Shown piece after piece: positions 1-12,728 of a DNA stretch of 64,000 nucleotides (the first letter of the stretch is position 1; every line of letters begins with the position of its first letter). The DNA is taken from assembly GCA_963457665.1 (NCBI GenBank), contig OY735228.1, forward strand, positions 640,001 through 704,000. The letters run 5' to 3'. Made by a program: the position numbers and the translations under genes. The notes under the pieces are model-generated. The model ran no database searches, was not told the origin of the DNA, and saw only the letters and a list, made by a program, of their open reading frames with translations. The stretch is from Thysanoteuthis rhombus. Its lineage: Eukaryota; Mollusca; Cephalopoda; Oegopsida; Thysanoteuthidae.

Positions 1-766
1 CTTATAAGCGTGATGTGTAAGTAGATAGCCAGCCAGACCACATTAAAAACTTAAGAAACATGTGTGGACTGTTTCAGTTGACAGTTTCTCACAGTTTGAA
101 AAGCGCTGGTTTAGACCTTATGATCATCACTCAACTTCCTCAGAGTTGAATCACTTGGAACTGCAAGACATGTGCTTTTCTTCCTTCAAAGACTGGAGAT
201 CACCCTTGCAGCTGGCCTAAACACATAATACCTTGATTTTCTTACTTGGCCTTGAAATGATTTGAAATATTTCAAAATTTAATTGGGCCCCACCCATTTT
301 TTAAAAAGTCAAGCTCATTTTGCCAAATGCAAGTAATCTAAGTAGTAAGGGGGTCTATTATGTAATATTAAGTGAAAAATGATGGATCTAAATTTATGTA
401 ATATTCGGCGAAAAAGTAGCCAGAACTGAAATATTGTTGAAGAGGTAATTCAAGTTGAGTTCATCCTTAACCAAACAACACTTGAGTGAATTATTTCTTG
501 TTAGTTTCCTCTCTCTTTCTTAATCATTATAACATCTCTAATTTGGGTATTATATTTCAAAATAAAGGCCTTTTTTGTCAACATAAGTATGATGGATACA
601 GCTCTTATTATATGTATTATAGTAAAAGCCTCTCAAGTTTGAATAGGTGTGACAGATATGGTTCTAACTTCCTATGCTCAGCTCTCATCCAGACTGCTGA
701 TGATGGCTGACAACATCAGGTGTAGTGGATGGCCGTTACTGGTACTATGTATAATAGACATTTCTC
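1..766. other. Noncoding, nothing recognised
   Basis: AT-rich sequence. A 74-codon open stretch at 486-710 has no coding character or splice context. Confidence 0.5.
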
Positions 767-792
767 ATATATATATATATATATATATATAT
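767..792. repeat. (AT)n microsatellite
   Basis: Thirteen AT dinucleotides lie about 70 bp before a tRNA-like SINE head. Confidence 0.95.
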
Positions 793-860
793 CTCCAATG
801 ATTATAAATGCAGTATATTATATAGAATACGTAACTATCATGTTAAAAGAAGTTGTTTGG

Positions 861-1055
861 GCTTTTGCATTACCGGCAACTGTTTAGCTCAATGGTAAGA
901 GCATCAGTGGCGGGTTCAATTCCTTCGATTGGTTATTCTTTTTATGTTGTCTTGGGTGAATGATACATTAATCATGTAAAGACAGGAGATTATTGGAAGA
1001 AAGTTTCTAGATAATATAAAGCAATTTTCAATCATTCTGTCGGATCACATATATC
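861..1055 (+). mobile_element. tRNA-derived SINE-like element
   Basis: It has a box A-like TTTAGCTCAATGGTAAGAGC at 883-902 and a box B-like GGTTCAATTCC at 913-923, then a body ending in ATTCTGTCGGATCAC. The same GCATTACYGGCARCTG lead-in and ATTCTGTCRGATCA end recur at 58840-59030, and the ending also near 57180. These are copies of one family. Confidence 0.65.
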
Positions 1056-1284
1056 CATTTCTGAATATGTACATGTATGCATTGAAATAACTTTTTCTAC
1101 ACATTTAGTGTTTGAAGCTGTGAAGCCTTCTAGACACGTGCACATATATCTGGAAATGGACAATTCATATTCCACATAATATGATAATAATATAGACATT
1201 TTTGAAGGAACATATTTTGCTTGGCACCTATGTTACTTGGTACCAAAACGAGCCGCACCAGATCATCTGAATAAAGAAATGAGC

Positions 1285-1375
1285 ATTGTGCAGGGATCAA
1301 ACCCGCATCCACAAGGAAGCAGCCTTTATATGCAGGCTCTGCTGTTACCAACTGAGCTAATAACACTCTGGCAAG
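1285..1375 (-). mobile_element. tRNA-like SINE head, minus strand
   Basis: On the minus strand a box A-like TTAGCTCAGTTGGTAACAGC (1360-1341) and a box B-like GGTTTGATCC (1302-1293) are spaced as in a tRNA. The acceptor and anticodon stems do not pair, so it is not a working tRNA gene. Confidence 0.55.
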
Positions 1376-2430
1376 AGTACTTTTACAATTATCATATTTG
1401 TTCATTTATTGATACTTCTTACTGTCAGCGTAGGGGACAACACATGTATAATTTCTTAAGAGAATCTGCTGACATTTCAGCGAACTTCCTTCCTGCAAGT
1501 GTCAGAATTTGTGACCAGAAACAGCCATTACCAATTCCTAATCGGAATGAATTTACCAAATTTTACATGAAATCATTTTTATGAATTACAAAAGGAATAT
1601 TTTCTTACAATCTTCGAGGTACAGAGAAGATTTAATAGGCACGTATTCATCATCAGAGTACTCGTCCAATTTTCTCCCTGAAAAATGTAACAATCCTTAT
1701 TTAAAAGAAAATGGCTGCCAATTACATTGAATGTCACTATGCTCATAAATTGTGCAAAATAATTTGATTGTTACAATTAACTGAAATGGTTTCCATTCTC
1801 CATTATTTCTTGCCACAGTAAACTCCGCACCAGGACTTCTGAGAGGCAGGGGTGCAGCTGGTGCATTACACCAGGGCTCAGAGGGCAAAGAGGGGCCCAT
1901 GAATTTCTTGGATTGAGCTGTGTATCAAAACTTACAAGTTGATACAATAGTAGATTGACAGACATTTACCGGCTAATGAAAATAGTGCTAAAAGGGTTAT
2001 TGCAGATGAGAGCAGGATGGACAAGGGAATTCGTGCAGTCTGCATTTGGGGCTGAGGGGGCTGAGATCTGCTTCAATTCAATTTTTGAATTTGGTATTTT
2101 CACAAATGCAATCAGGTCAGGGATTCTTTTCTGCTACCGATACCACAAGTCTCATATTACATGGAGAGGAGATGGGCACTGCCAAGTAATTCCCATTGTC
2201 TTGAAGAGGCAGTGAAGAACCTAGTATGGCACCCTGACAGGGTAACTTTTATCATCAAATCTCACTTCATCAAAATATTACATTCTAAAAATTGAAATAT
2301 TACTTATCTGATTAAAAATATTATTTCATAACTAAAAATTGAGATGAAAATGTTAATTTGTTTTTGTTTTTTTCAAATTTTTCCCTTTACTTTTTTCTCA
2401 ACCAGAAACCAAAGTTATGACTTGTTTTCT

Positions 2431-2560
2431 ATTTCCATCAATATTCGGACCATCCTCATCTTTGTTGTTTTTCACACAACGTTTCGGCCTTTGCACTCTA
2501 CGGCCGAAACGTTGTATGAAAAACAACAAAGATGAGGATGGTCCGAATATTAATGGAAAT
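2431..2560. repeat. Near-perfect long hairpin: 60-bp arms, about 10-nt loop
   Basis: The left arm (2431-2490) and right arm (2501-2560) are reverse complements with about two or three mismatches. The inner part carries ACAACGTTTCGGCC / GGCCGAAACGTTGT. The middle segment (CCTCATCTTTGTTGTTT) recurs at 32388-32404, also paired with an inverted copy. It looks like a recent fold-back insertion. Confidence 0.9.
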
Positions 2561-4435
2561 AATGATAATAATAATAATACCTCATCTCAAAAATTCCGAG
2601 ACTTGTTTTCTGTCGTACATTAGCATACATAATTATTTTTTCTCCTATGACTGGCGAAAACAGCCTGAAAGTCTCTATCAAAACTTCTATTTTTTTAAAA
2701 ATTAAACATAGAAAAATTCCCCTTGCAATAAAAGCCAAAAGAAAAATAATTTTTGTGAAAAGGTAACAGTAATAAATCATGAGATAGAACGGCTATCTTC
2801 GGAGACATACCTACAGATTTGTGAGAGAGGTCTCCTTTAGGGGTAATCCCCAACATTCAGTGATATTTGTCAATGGAAATACATTGGTTGAACTACTATT
2901 CATGAAGCTTTTTAAATAATAGTCCACCTACTTCATTGGGGGACTATTTTCAAATAGCCACGGGGAGGGGGCTATCTTTCAGTATAAAAATTTTTTCATC
3001 TGAATCAAAAGTGGAAGACTAACCAGGCCAAAACAAAAATTGATGTATTTAATTTCTTCTTTGAAACTACAAATTACTGTACATGACCTCTTCGCACATA
3101 TGACATTTCAAAGCAGATATTCTTATTACTGTAATTTTTGTAGGGATAGACACCATTTATTTCTCTCTCTGGCTCAATCCTGTCTTCAAGGCAAGTTTCC
3201 TCTCCTTGGTTTACAGAGAAACCTTGCCGGTCAAAATAAACGATTCTTCTACTTCTCTCTCCTACCCAACCACGGTTAATTACTTTGAAGACCCGCCATA
3301 TAGTCAACGGGTTTATTACAAGTGAAAGTGAAAAACAGAAGTCAATGTAATAGATGTACAAAAAAAATTATGAGAGAGAGAGAGAGGAGAAAGGAAAGGA
3401 AAGACAAACTGGCAATGCTAGGAATATAAAGGGCCACAGATCTCTAGAGATTTGGAAGTCCCCTTAAATGGGCATACCTGATAAGTCCTTGTCAACTGTC
3501 TTTTTATCCATTAATTTCTCAGTCACAATTTCTTTGTTTGAAGTAGGGGATTAAGTAATATTAGAGAGAGAGAGGGATAGTAGCAGCAGGGATTAGCAGA
3601 GTGTTGCTGTTAAAGGAATCTAGTTTACTAATAACAGACAGCTTTTAGAGCCTGCCTTATGGGTGAGTTAGTTGCATATGTCCCACTTGCACCAGTGGCC
3701 AAAGTTCTAACTCCAGTTAAAGCCAGGATATTAAATTCTGATTTCAAGGCAGTCCGACTCTAGGATTGGTGAAATAAAAACTTGTGCCTCTTTTTCTTCC
3801 TGTTTGCCTGGCATTAGACTTATTTAAGCTGTTCAGATATATCTATTCCTCTTCTACTCAAACAGATCACAATTATTTCTTCAAATACCTAAAAGAAATT
3901 TTGTAAATGGAAGCCCAAATAATTAAAAATTGACCTCTAAAACAGATTTGTCATTCTCTCTTTCATCAAATATAAGCAAGATGTCGTCCATCTTATTCTT
4001 TATGAATTTATTTATTGGTTTTGTTGTAAAATTCTTTGATCAAATTTTTTTACTTTACGCTTTCGGGATAAAAGCTACGACCCAAATTCAAGTGAAAAAT
4101 GCTGGATTACATATTACCTTCTTGGTTTTGATGTTTTAGATTTTTCTTTTTCATGTATTCATTTTTTTTGATAGATTTTTTTTTTTTTGACCCCCCCCTC
4201 CCTTGCTCAGTATCTGGAGTCTATCTCGGAAATCTTACGCTGTGTCTAATGCACTAGTATCATGACTAGGTGTTTGTCTACTGAAGTTCAATAAGGACAG
4301 CTGTAGGATTGGTTACAGTGAGTGGTAGTCCCCCAAATACTCTTGTAAACCATTCATATCATGGTCCAGCATAAGCCAGAAAAAGGGAAAGGCTAGTTGG
4401 CATGAGCCAACAATCAACATCTTCCTATCTTGCTT

Positions 4436-4580
4436 GGGCCTGCATTTTCCATCCGGCCTAGGCCTATCACCAGCTTTGCACAGGCCTGCATTTCCCCATC
4501 TGGCCTAGGCCTACTACCAGCTTTGCATGGGCCTACATTTCCCACCCGGCCTAGGCCTATTACCAGCATTGCATGGGCCT
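4436..4580. repeat. Three tandem copies of a 46-47 bp unit
   Basis: Each unit contains GGCCTGCATTTCC, CCGGCCTAGGCCTA and ACCAGCTTTGCA. The GGCCTAGGCC core is itself a palindrome. Confidence 0.9.
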
Positions 4581-4753
4581 GATCCGCCGTATACGTTACT
4601 AAAACAAAGATGAACGTGTTCCACTAGTTTCCTGCCGTCTACGCCCCTCTCCTACATTTCTTATCCAGATGTGAGCCATGACCATACATTCTTGAATGGG
4701 GTTGAGACATTGTTAATTTTCTTTTCTCTTATAAAAAAAAAGAATCCACATTG

Positions 4754-4815
4754 CATGGGGTCAATTTGTTTGAATCGAGAAAGCACATGGGGTCAATTTG
4801 TTTGAATCGAGAAAG
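4754..4815. repeat. Two tandem copies of a 32-bp unit
   Basis: The unit CATGGGGTCAATTTGTTTGA plus ATCGAGAAAGCA occurs twice with almost no change. Confidence 0.9.
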
Positions 4816-5147
4816 CGGCAGATGTGTTTATTAAAACCAAGTTTTCTTCTCGATTCTCGCATGCAGCTGCCTTTGTGTCGTGCTCTGTTAAATTTCTGCT
4901 CAGTTAATTAGTGAAGTTTCAAACAATAAGTATTACTATGAGTATTATTTACATTACAATAAGTATTCGTTTATATTGAAAGGAAGTCGCACCAGTTGAT
5001 AAGTATCAACAATTTCACAACGGCTATTTGTCAAGTTTCGGATCAGTTTCAGTATTTTTCCAAAGTTTCAAAATTTTTGAGTAAATTTGCCGACTTAGCA
5101 CTTTCATTGCCACATGACCCGGCCAAATTTAACATTGGTGGTGTCCA

Positions 5148-5290
5148 GTGCATAACATTTCTTAGAGGACCTTCTATCTGTGTATTTAGGGGCTCAATGC
5201 GTAATATTTTTCAAGGGCCCTTTTATTTTTGTATTTAGGGCCCAGTACTTAATACATCTTGGGGGGGGGCTTCTTTTCTTGTATTTAGCT
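5148..5290. repeat. Three degenerate copies of a unit of about 55 bp
   Basis: Each copy has the order CAGTGCATAACATTTCTT, a GGGCCTT-like stretch, TTTTTGTATTTAGG. The same unit reappears at 21325-21395 in receptor intron 3, so it is a dispersed motif. Confidence 0.7.
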
Positions 5291-5670
5291 TTTTCATTCA
5301 AATCAAATCAAAACAAAAATTATGTAATCAATCATAAAATTATCATGTTTAATTCAATGTGAAGTCCACTATGGATCAATGATATCACTCTGTGTAAAAT
5401 AATAAATCCTCAAACATGTTTAATCTAGACATATTTTTCTTTTTTACCTGCAAAAATATTGAAATATTTTTCAAGATATATTTTTGGGTGGTCTCTAAAA
5501 TCTTGGGGGCTTATCTAGCTGCTCTGTTTGTTTTGCCTCAAGTACAGCCCTGTACACAACTTGCGTGTGCATCTTGTGGTGTGTTGCGTAATGCCTCATA
5601 TTCATATGCATCTATTCCTCAGTTAAAAATGATCTCCGAGACCAGCTTGTTGACCATTACCCCTCAGTGA

Positions 5671-7797
5671 GGTGCTCAACAACTAGCAAACAATCTAACT
5701 CTCTATCATCATTTATCCATAAAAACTTGATTCCTGTCTGTGTGATGAGATTACTCTGACACAATACTTGAGTCAATAATTTTGCCTCCGTTTCACGAAT
5801 GATCTAGGGAGACCAATCACATTTTTTTGTGGTAATCATGGATTTTTACAGCGAGCTGGGTGCTATCCCTACACCAAAGATAGCCTGTCTTACTTGGCTA
5901 ATAAGCTCCAACTATACTGCTATTTACTTGTAGCTAGAGGGAAAGTAGATTCATGCCTTTTAATTAGTGTGAAGAAGCGTGCCAGTGTTAACTCAGGCTT
6001 GCAAATCCCATACTCCATAAAATAGCCATATCTTGTGATGAAATGGAAAGGCCAAATATCAAAGCCGTTGAGCTTCATTTCATTTAAAACCTACTACAAG
6101 ATTGACCCTAAAGCCGAGAACCATGCAAAGGGCACATGAGAGAATCATGCTCAATATCACATCTGAGAGATTAGAAGACAGCAAAGTATATTAGAGAAAA
6201 GACAGGAGTCCAAGATATCATGAAAACCATCTGAAAATTGCAGGACATTGTGTCTCATAACGTGGATCCCCAGAGATCATATGCAAAATCGTGGCTGACA
6301 GAAAGTGAGATGGTATGACAGTCTAAACAAATTTAGAAAGTACTGGTCTAGCATATCTTGGAGAAGTTCAGTGTCCAATGACAGATGCTAAAAACGGAGA
6401 AAAGCTGATAGGATGACAAGAATATTTCATTTACTTTTACTCCGCGTGGAGAATTCCTTTTCTTTCGTCTTAGAACTACTGTGCCATCTGTTGTTCAGCC
6501 CAGGTACTAAACAAAATGGTGAGAGAGAATATAAACCTCAATGCTCTTAGATAGATGAAGATAAAAAAAGGTGGTATTAAGAATGACCCATGAAACAGAT
6601 CTCAATTGATACTTCCAAAGGGAAATTAAATTTATCCCCTCCCGAGTCTGATGTGTCATAGAGTCAATGAAAGACAAAACTCTGTTTTATTCATTTGCCT
6701 GTACAATTCTGAGACTCTCGAAGGGATTGATTCTCGAAGGAAACTCAGATATTTGTCAAGATGTCAGCCAAACTTTGTTGAATGCAAAATAGTATGATTT
6801 CAACCATTATTAATTTCTGATCAGTATTTTCTTTCACAAGTCTTGAATATTCTACTTGCTTTTCATTGCAACTCTTTCTGTTATCATTTGGTTGTACCAT
6901 TTTGGTGTAACTGCCAGTTGGTGTGTCTTTCATCTGGTTGGTTGGTTAGTCAGTTGAGGCAATCCAGGCAAAATTTAATCTTTGATAAGGGAATGGACAC
7001 ATAGCCCTCTCCCAGAGCTCTCTCTCTTCTTATTCCCTAATTTGCCCTCCTTTGTCCTCCTGTAGACATAATGTCCACTTATCAGCCTTGAACTGAATAT
7101 AGATACTCTCTTATCTTGACCCAAGTCAATGGAATTCTTTTTTTCTGCCCTCCCCTCACCGATCTTCTGGTAAGTTTTATCTTGTGTTTCCATTTCTTAG
7201 AGGTAAAAACAAACATCAACGAAACCAACCAATGAGGAAATAGGCCGATGTGGATTCATGTTTTGGTAAAGACCAAGAATCTCTTGTTCTTTCTTTTGGG
7301 TGAAGTTGAAAAATGGAACCGGCAAGACTGGAACAGTTAAGCTACAACATTTTACAGTTTAATGGCCGTCTTTTAGAATATGTTCAACCTCCAGAAATAT
7401 ATACCTCCCCCCCATCCTTGATTTAATGCTCTCCACCCCGGGGAAAAGTAGCAGTGGACACCCATTTTGGACATTTAAATTGTTTGAATACATGTTTTCT
7501 CCACTATCTAAGAATAAAGGATTCTTATTAAAAAAAAAACTTTGAAAAGCCTTAATGGTATGAAGTAAAGACAGGGGGGATCTTTCTGCAGATCTAGACT
7601 CCAAAAATGGTAGTGATGGTATATTGGGCTGAGTTGTCGGAGGTTTGGGTAGCCAGAGGTACAGGGGGCTAAGGAGAGATATGAAGAGGATGTGTGCTAC
7701 CTCTATAACTGCTTGCTATGAAACAAATGCTGAACATTATTTTTGCTGTTAGCCTTTATCATAAAAGCAAAAAAGTGATACAAAGCAAAGATAATCT
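5671..7797. other. Noncoding, nothing recognised
   Basis: Mixed-complexity sequence with stops in all frames. No exon-like stretch, tRNA or tandem repeat was seen. Confidence 0.45.
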
Positions 7798-7814
7798 CTA
7801 TATATATATATATC

Positions 7815-7847
<33 letters not shown>

Positions 7848-7850
7848 TCA
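7798..7850. repeat. Interrupted (TA)n microsatellite
   Basis: A run of TA dinucleotides is broken by single C and G changes. Confidence 0.9.
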
Positions 7851-8343
7851 TATAAATAAATATGAATAAATACCTTCTTCAGATTTCAGTGATTAAAAGG
7901 TAAACAGTACATAAATCCAACTTGTATCTCCTCTCTTCTCTGTTCATAACAATTGACTCTTCCTCTTATAGATAACAATTTTACTAATATCTTCTAACCA
8001 CTATTTGAAACAATGGATTCTTACACTTAAACAAGTTCAGCAGTTCCTTTTCTAAAAAATATAATCTCATGGGAATTTAAATGCATCTGTTTTGTTTTCC
8101 ATCAGATTAGTTTTTAGGATTCATTTTTCATTTTTGCAAATTGACTCTTGAATTCATTCAAGCTAAATAGAATGATAATCTCTTGGGAAATAACTTTTGA
8201 TTGAAATTATCTTCCTTAGAACATTCGGTGAATTTTCTCATTTTTTCCATTCAATACTCAGAAGATTTTCTGTGTCAGTCACAAGGGGTTAATGAATTCA
8301 TAAGTTAATTTCATTGTTCTAGTATAGAATATCTTTATGCTAA

Positions 8344-8380
8344 TAAGTAAATTACGTACTAATAGTACGTAATTTAGTTA
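8344..8380. repeat. Short palindrome
   Basis: AAATTACGTACT (8349-8360) and AGTACGTAATTT (8364-8375) are perfect inverted arms around AAT. With one mismatch the arms extend to 17 bp. Confidence 0.85.
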
Positions 8381-9331
8381 TCAAATAGAAATCACCTAGA
8401 GAGTGCATATTTCTGCCAATGTCAGACATTAATAACCAAATGAAAATCTGTTCATCTATTGCTATGGTGAAGGATACTTTCAATTTTCCTGTGTATGTTT
8501 CAATTTTCAATATGTTGGACTATTCTTTATGTATGGAAAAATGTTTCTCAATCTAAGAAGAATTCCTGGATCCACGCCAAAATTCAATGAACTTTCCCTT
8601 AGCCCATGACACACTCTCCCACTTAAATTCTTTGCTAACTCTTGGAGATATTGAGTGGACTAACATAGCAAACAAACAATATATCTCTTGCAATTTCATT
8701 GGCAGCAATGAATTATAAGATTGGGAATAAAATCTTCCCACCTTGAAAGAAAATGGAAAAAGGAATTCTCACAATTTACTGAAGCTATTTATTTTTTCTA
8801 TATTCGTTGAAGCCCTGGTCTTTCATCTTTTTTCTGAATTTGAAACATTTAGAAAAGACAAAGTACTTTACAGTTAAACCTTCAATGACTTCTTAGGGAA
8901 AATAACAAGAATCTTGTTGAAAAGAAAAACCTTTCTGCAATTCTTCCAGTGTAAACATTTCCCAATTTTTTCTTTCTTTTTTTTTCCATACTCATACTTT
9001 CAAGAGTTTATTCAAACATGTATAAATCTTTCCCTAAACAAAATCAAAGCCCCCCAAAATGCAATTCTTTAATCTGCAAGGTCGCTAATTTCTCCAGATT
9101 TATGTAACCTGTTCTAACACCGTCAACTTTTTAGAAAAATCAAGGCAAGCACTAGAGGGCAGGGTGAGGGGGCACTCTGTCAGTTTTGTTGGTCAGTTGC
9201 ATGTTTATTTTTCTCTCTGGCTTTTTCCTCTTCTAGGATTTCCCCCAAAGTTCTTCTGACATACAAAATGGTATCTTTTAATCTCAAATCCACACAGGCA
9301 GTTAATAACTTTATTTTACACACAGTCAAGA

Positions 9332-9958
9332 ATGAAATACCCTGGCTTTTTCAGAGTGGAAAGGAGGGGCTCTGTTCTCTCTTTTCTTAGCCCTTCCCCA
9401 TTTTTTTTTATTCATTTGGAAGCAACAACTAAAAGACAGGAGTTAGATTCCAACCACAGTGATCGTGAAGATTTTTATCTTTACTCAGTGTATGAGATGT
9501 TTGACACTGAATCAAACATGTCTCCTCTGACTGGAGAGTTGCCCTCTCCAAGAACAAATAACCATTCATAGATATCAAATATACCAAGAACAAGAACTGG
9601 TCTGTAACTTCTGACAATTTTCACTTTTTTATTATGGTTTTCTTTCAGACTTTGAGATTCCAAGAATTAATGATTAGAAAAAAGGGAATAAAAATAAAAA
9701 CAACTATGAGAGTTAAAAGTTTGCATATACAAGTTTCATAGATCCAAACTTAAGAATTTTTTGTGGTCCTTCGTGTGGTTACAGACACATGCATTGAAAC
9801 CCATCCCTCCAGGAAGTTCACCAAAGCTCAGTCTATTTCCTCTAAGGAAAACTTGGACTTTAAACAATGGCCCTTCTATGTCATTGAAACTGGTTGTTAA
9901 AAGTTCTTTACTTTCCAACTTACTTTATCAAGAAGACGGTTCAGAAATCTGAAGGTAA
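9332..9958. other. Region with coding-like but unassigned open stretches
   Basis: After a strong acceptor-like TCTTTTCTTAG (9381-9390), the + strand reads open to a TAG at 9569-9571 with a polar, acidic product (ELDSNHSDREDFYLYSVYEM). A second stretch after GTGGTTACAG (about 9783) reads to a TGA just before a GTAAGG donor at 9956. The minus strand is also open over 9736-9918. No family was recognised and the frames do not join cleanly, so no gene is called. Confidence 0.3.
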
Positions 9959-10215
9959 GGTTTCTTAACCTTTTCAAAACTAACATATTAAGAATCTTAA
10001 TGCCTGAATTTTCCATTCCTTGGAGAACCAAAATCATGATAGGTGTATATTTGTCCCATTAGACATTTATCCTCTGAACATATTTGTCTCAGTGGACATT
10101 TATTGTTGTTCAGGTTTTATTTCATTTACTTTATTTTCCATGACATTAATCCCAGTAGACTTTTAAGAGATCCAAGAGACATGTATATCCCAGTAGTCAT
10201 AGAAAACTTGGGATA
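9955..10215. repeat. Dispersed repeat R6, copy 1
   Basis: Shared segments include TTAATGCCTGAATTTT, AACCAAAAYCATGATRGG and TTTGTCCYATYAGA. They occur in the same order at 50195-50375. It contains several near-repeats of a 'cccagtagacatttat' phrase. The origin is not recognised. Confidence 0.55.
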
Positions 10216-10329
10216 TATATGTTCCAGGGCCTCAAAAAGGTTAATGGAATAGTATTGTGTATTTTTTCATTTCCAACTTTACCAATAAAAGAAGTATTTG
10301 ATAATATTAAGTTTAAAATAGACAAGACA

Positions 10330-10520
10330 AATTTGTATGGTCTTGGGACCAAATTGAAGAACCTCAGTAAAAAAATAATCAAATAACTTCAGATCCATCA
10401 CCTATAACAAGCTCATATGGTCTTGGGATCAAATTAGGTAGCTTCAGTACCAAAATAATCAAATGATTGAAAATCCCTCATCAGACTAAACTTGCAGGGG
10501 AAAATTGATTAAAATATATT
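10330..10520. repeat. Dispersed repeat R7, copy 1, with internal duplication
   Basis: TATGGTCTTGGGAYCAAATT occurs at about 10336 and again at about 10417, each followed by CTTCAGTA and AAAATAATCAAAT. The 3' part (CCCTCATCAGACTAAACTTG, GCAGGGGAAAATTGATTAAA) recurs inverted near 48100-48170. Confidence 0.55.
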
Positions 10521-11588
10521 TCTTTTAATCTATTGTTCATGTGTAGTCATATCATACTTTATCATATGTAAAGGACTGTTATTTCATAAATTTTCCCTCA
10601 GTACCAAATCTTCATTTTCAGAACCAAATCGCTTTGTTCATTTCCAAATTTTCCGAATTTTGGTCTTGAGTACCAAATAACAACCCTGATTTCTAGATGA
10701 GCTCGCCAATTTACACTTTGTAGTAGGTACCTACTCCAGCTGAAGGTATTCCAGACCATCTGTGATTGAGACTGTTAGCATGGTGCCAATGTTTTTTGTT
10801 TTGTTCTCCTTTTCTGTCTTTCTTTGGTCTGGAAAAGATTACTGTAAATGTTTTATTGGCATTTAGTGCCCACAATACTTTTCAGCTTACCTCTCCATCC
10901 TTTATTCCAAGAAGGAAGTTAGATAAGCAACTCCCAGCTGAGTCCATCTCCAGTTAGTCTTGCAAAAACACAAGACAACAACAAATGACTTTCTATTTCA
11001 AAGCAACAATAAGCAAAGGAACTGATAGGAATTTACATTTGGTGGAATGCAAGTTTTCTTCGTTGTTGTTTGAGTATCAGCTGCTCCCGTGTCGCACAAC
11101 ACAAAGCAATGACTTAATCTCTATTTCTCGAACAATCCATGAAGACTTAATCATTGTAGCAATTGTGGGCTTTTACAAGCTGTGATGGAGATGGGGGGGG
11201 GGATATACAGGGGTACAGCATATACCTACTTCTCAATTTCAAGGTTTTTAGTATGTTCAATGCCTAATAATGGAGACATTACCATACACCTAGTTGCCAA
11301 AACCCATTTCCATCACTGTTTACAGAGCTGGCCCAGGGTGCTAGCTCAACACCTCAAGTACCAGCAGGACATTTTTAATTGGTATTTGACTTATTTGGCT
11401 GGCAAGATTTTATGTATTTTTCAAAGACTTGGTAGCCAAATGTACAAGTAAGTTTTTCTCTTCTTCTACCACGTGTTTGACATCTTTCCTTTCAGTAATC
11501 CTCCATAATGACCCCAACTCAAACAATTAGTTTCTATTCTATATAATTCTGTTATTCTTTTATGAATATTGGGAGGCACTGAAATTCT

Positions 11589-11617
11589 AGCTAAGTAATT
11601 CAAACAAATTACTTAGC
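11589..11617. repeat. Short palindrome
   Basis: GCTAAGTAATT and AATTACTTAGC are perfect 11-bp inverted arms around a short CAAACA spacer. Confidence 0.8.
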
Positions 11618-12701
11618 AGGCATTTTCTCCCACAATGCATCAGTTCATTCAACACCCTAATGACCTAGTGAGAACAACCTTGGCCTTCTGCTGGCTGACA
11701 TATTTGTGCAGATTTATTTAAGAGGCTCATAAATCTTTGTCACTGATCTCAAGAATTTTTCCCTCTGTATATTGAATCAACCACGAATGACAAAAATCTT
11801 GTAAAATCCAAAATATTTTTATTACTTATATCATTTTTTCCTGTTCGGAAATTCAGTTTGAATTCTCTGATTTGGATTTTTTTTCATTGTGAGAAAGTTA
11901 TGTTTCAACTTCTAGCTTGGAGAAAAAGAATGACATTTTTCTTCCAAGAGCTTTTCAGCTTCTAATTTCTACCTTGTGAGTTGATTTTCCTCACTTGTTT
12001 GGAACGCAGGTCTGCTCAAAGATGATGTCACTAAAATGATATCACCTTTTTGGAAAAATAAAATAAAGTACTAGAATAATTTGATTGGACAGATTGTGTA
12101 GTCATGGGAAAGTGCTCTCTCACTTCTATACAAACTCAGTGGTTTAAAAAAGTGAGAAAAATCAAGAACCCCTTCAATAAAGGAAACATTCTCTTTGACC
12201 CTTATTTTTTAATATTTAGATTTTGATTAATGCAATATGATAATAACCAATTTTTAACCTTTGACGACCATATTTGTTTTGAATAGATTACATTTATTTG
12301 AATATATAATACAAGTCTGTGTACAATAATTATGTTTTTCAATAGCTGTATGATGGATTATGTTATTTCTCTGCCACAAGACTCACAATACCAAGTTTCG
12401 AGACCCTCAGCAGAAACTGACCTCCAGGGGTCTCCATATCCCAGTTTCGAAACCAATATACTAACTGAAAACTGAATGAAAATCACTTCATATATGACTA
12501 GGTTGCAGGGGGAAGAAATTGTTAAATTTCAATTTCCTTAGAAAAAAATAGAAGTACCGCAATGATTTGAAATTTGTTCTTCAGTTTAAAGTTTTTCTCT
12601 ATCAGAAATTGTCTGGAATTTTGTTGTACAAAAAACCCTACCTATTTTACTCCCTTCCAACCAACAAAGTTTACATTTTCATCAATCTATGTGTTTAAAA
12701 C

Positions 12702-12728
12702 TATATATATATATATATATATATATAT
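12702..12728. repeat. (TA)n microsatellite
   Basis: About thirteen uninterrupted TA units. Confidence 0.95.

Noticed and set aside
1285..1375. Functional tRNA gene on the minus strand
   Set aside because: The A and B boxes are present but the acceptor stem does not pair. Best read as a SINE head.
3074..3361. 95-codon minus-strand frame with some protein-like composition
   Set aside because: No acceptor or donor in frame and no family resemblance; it remains unsupported.
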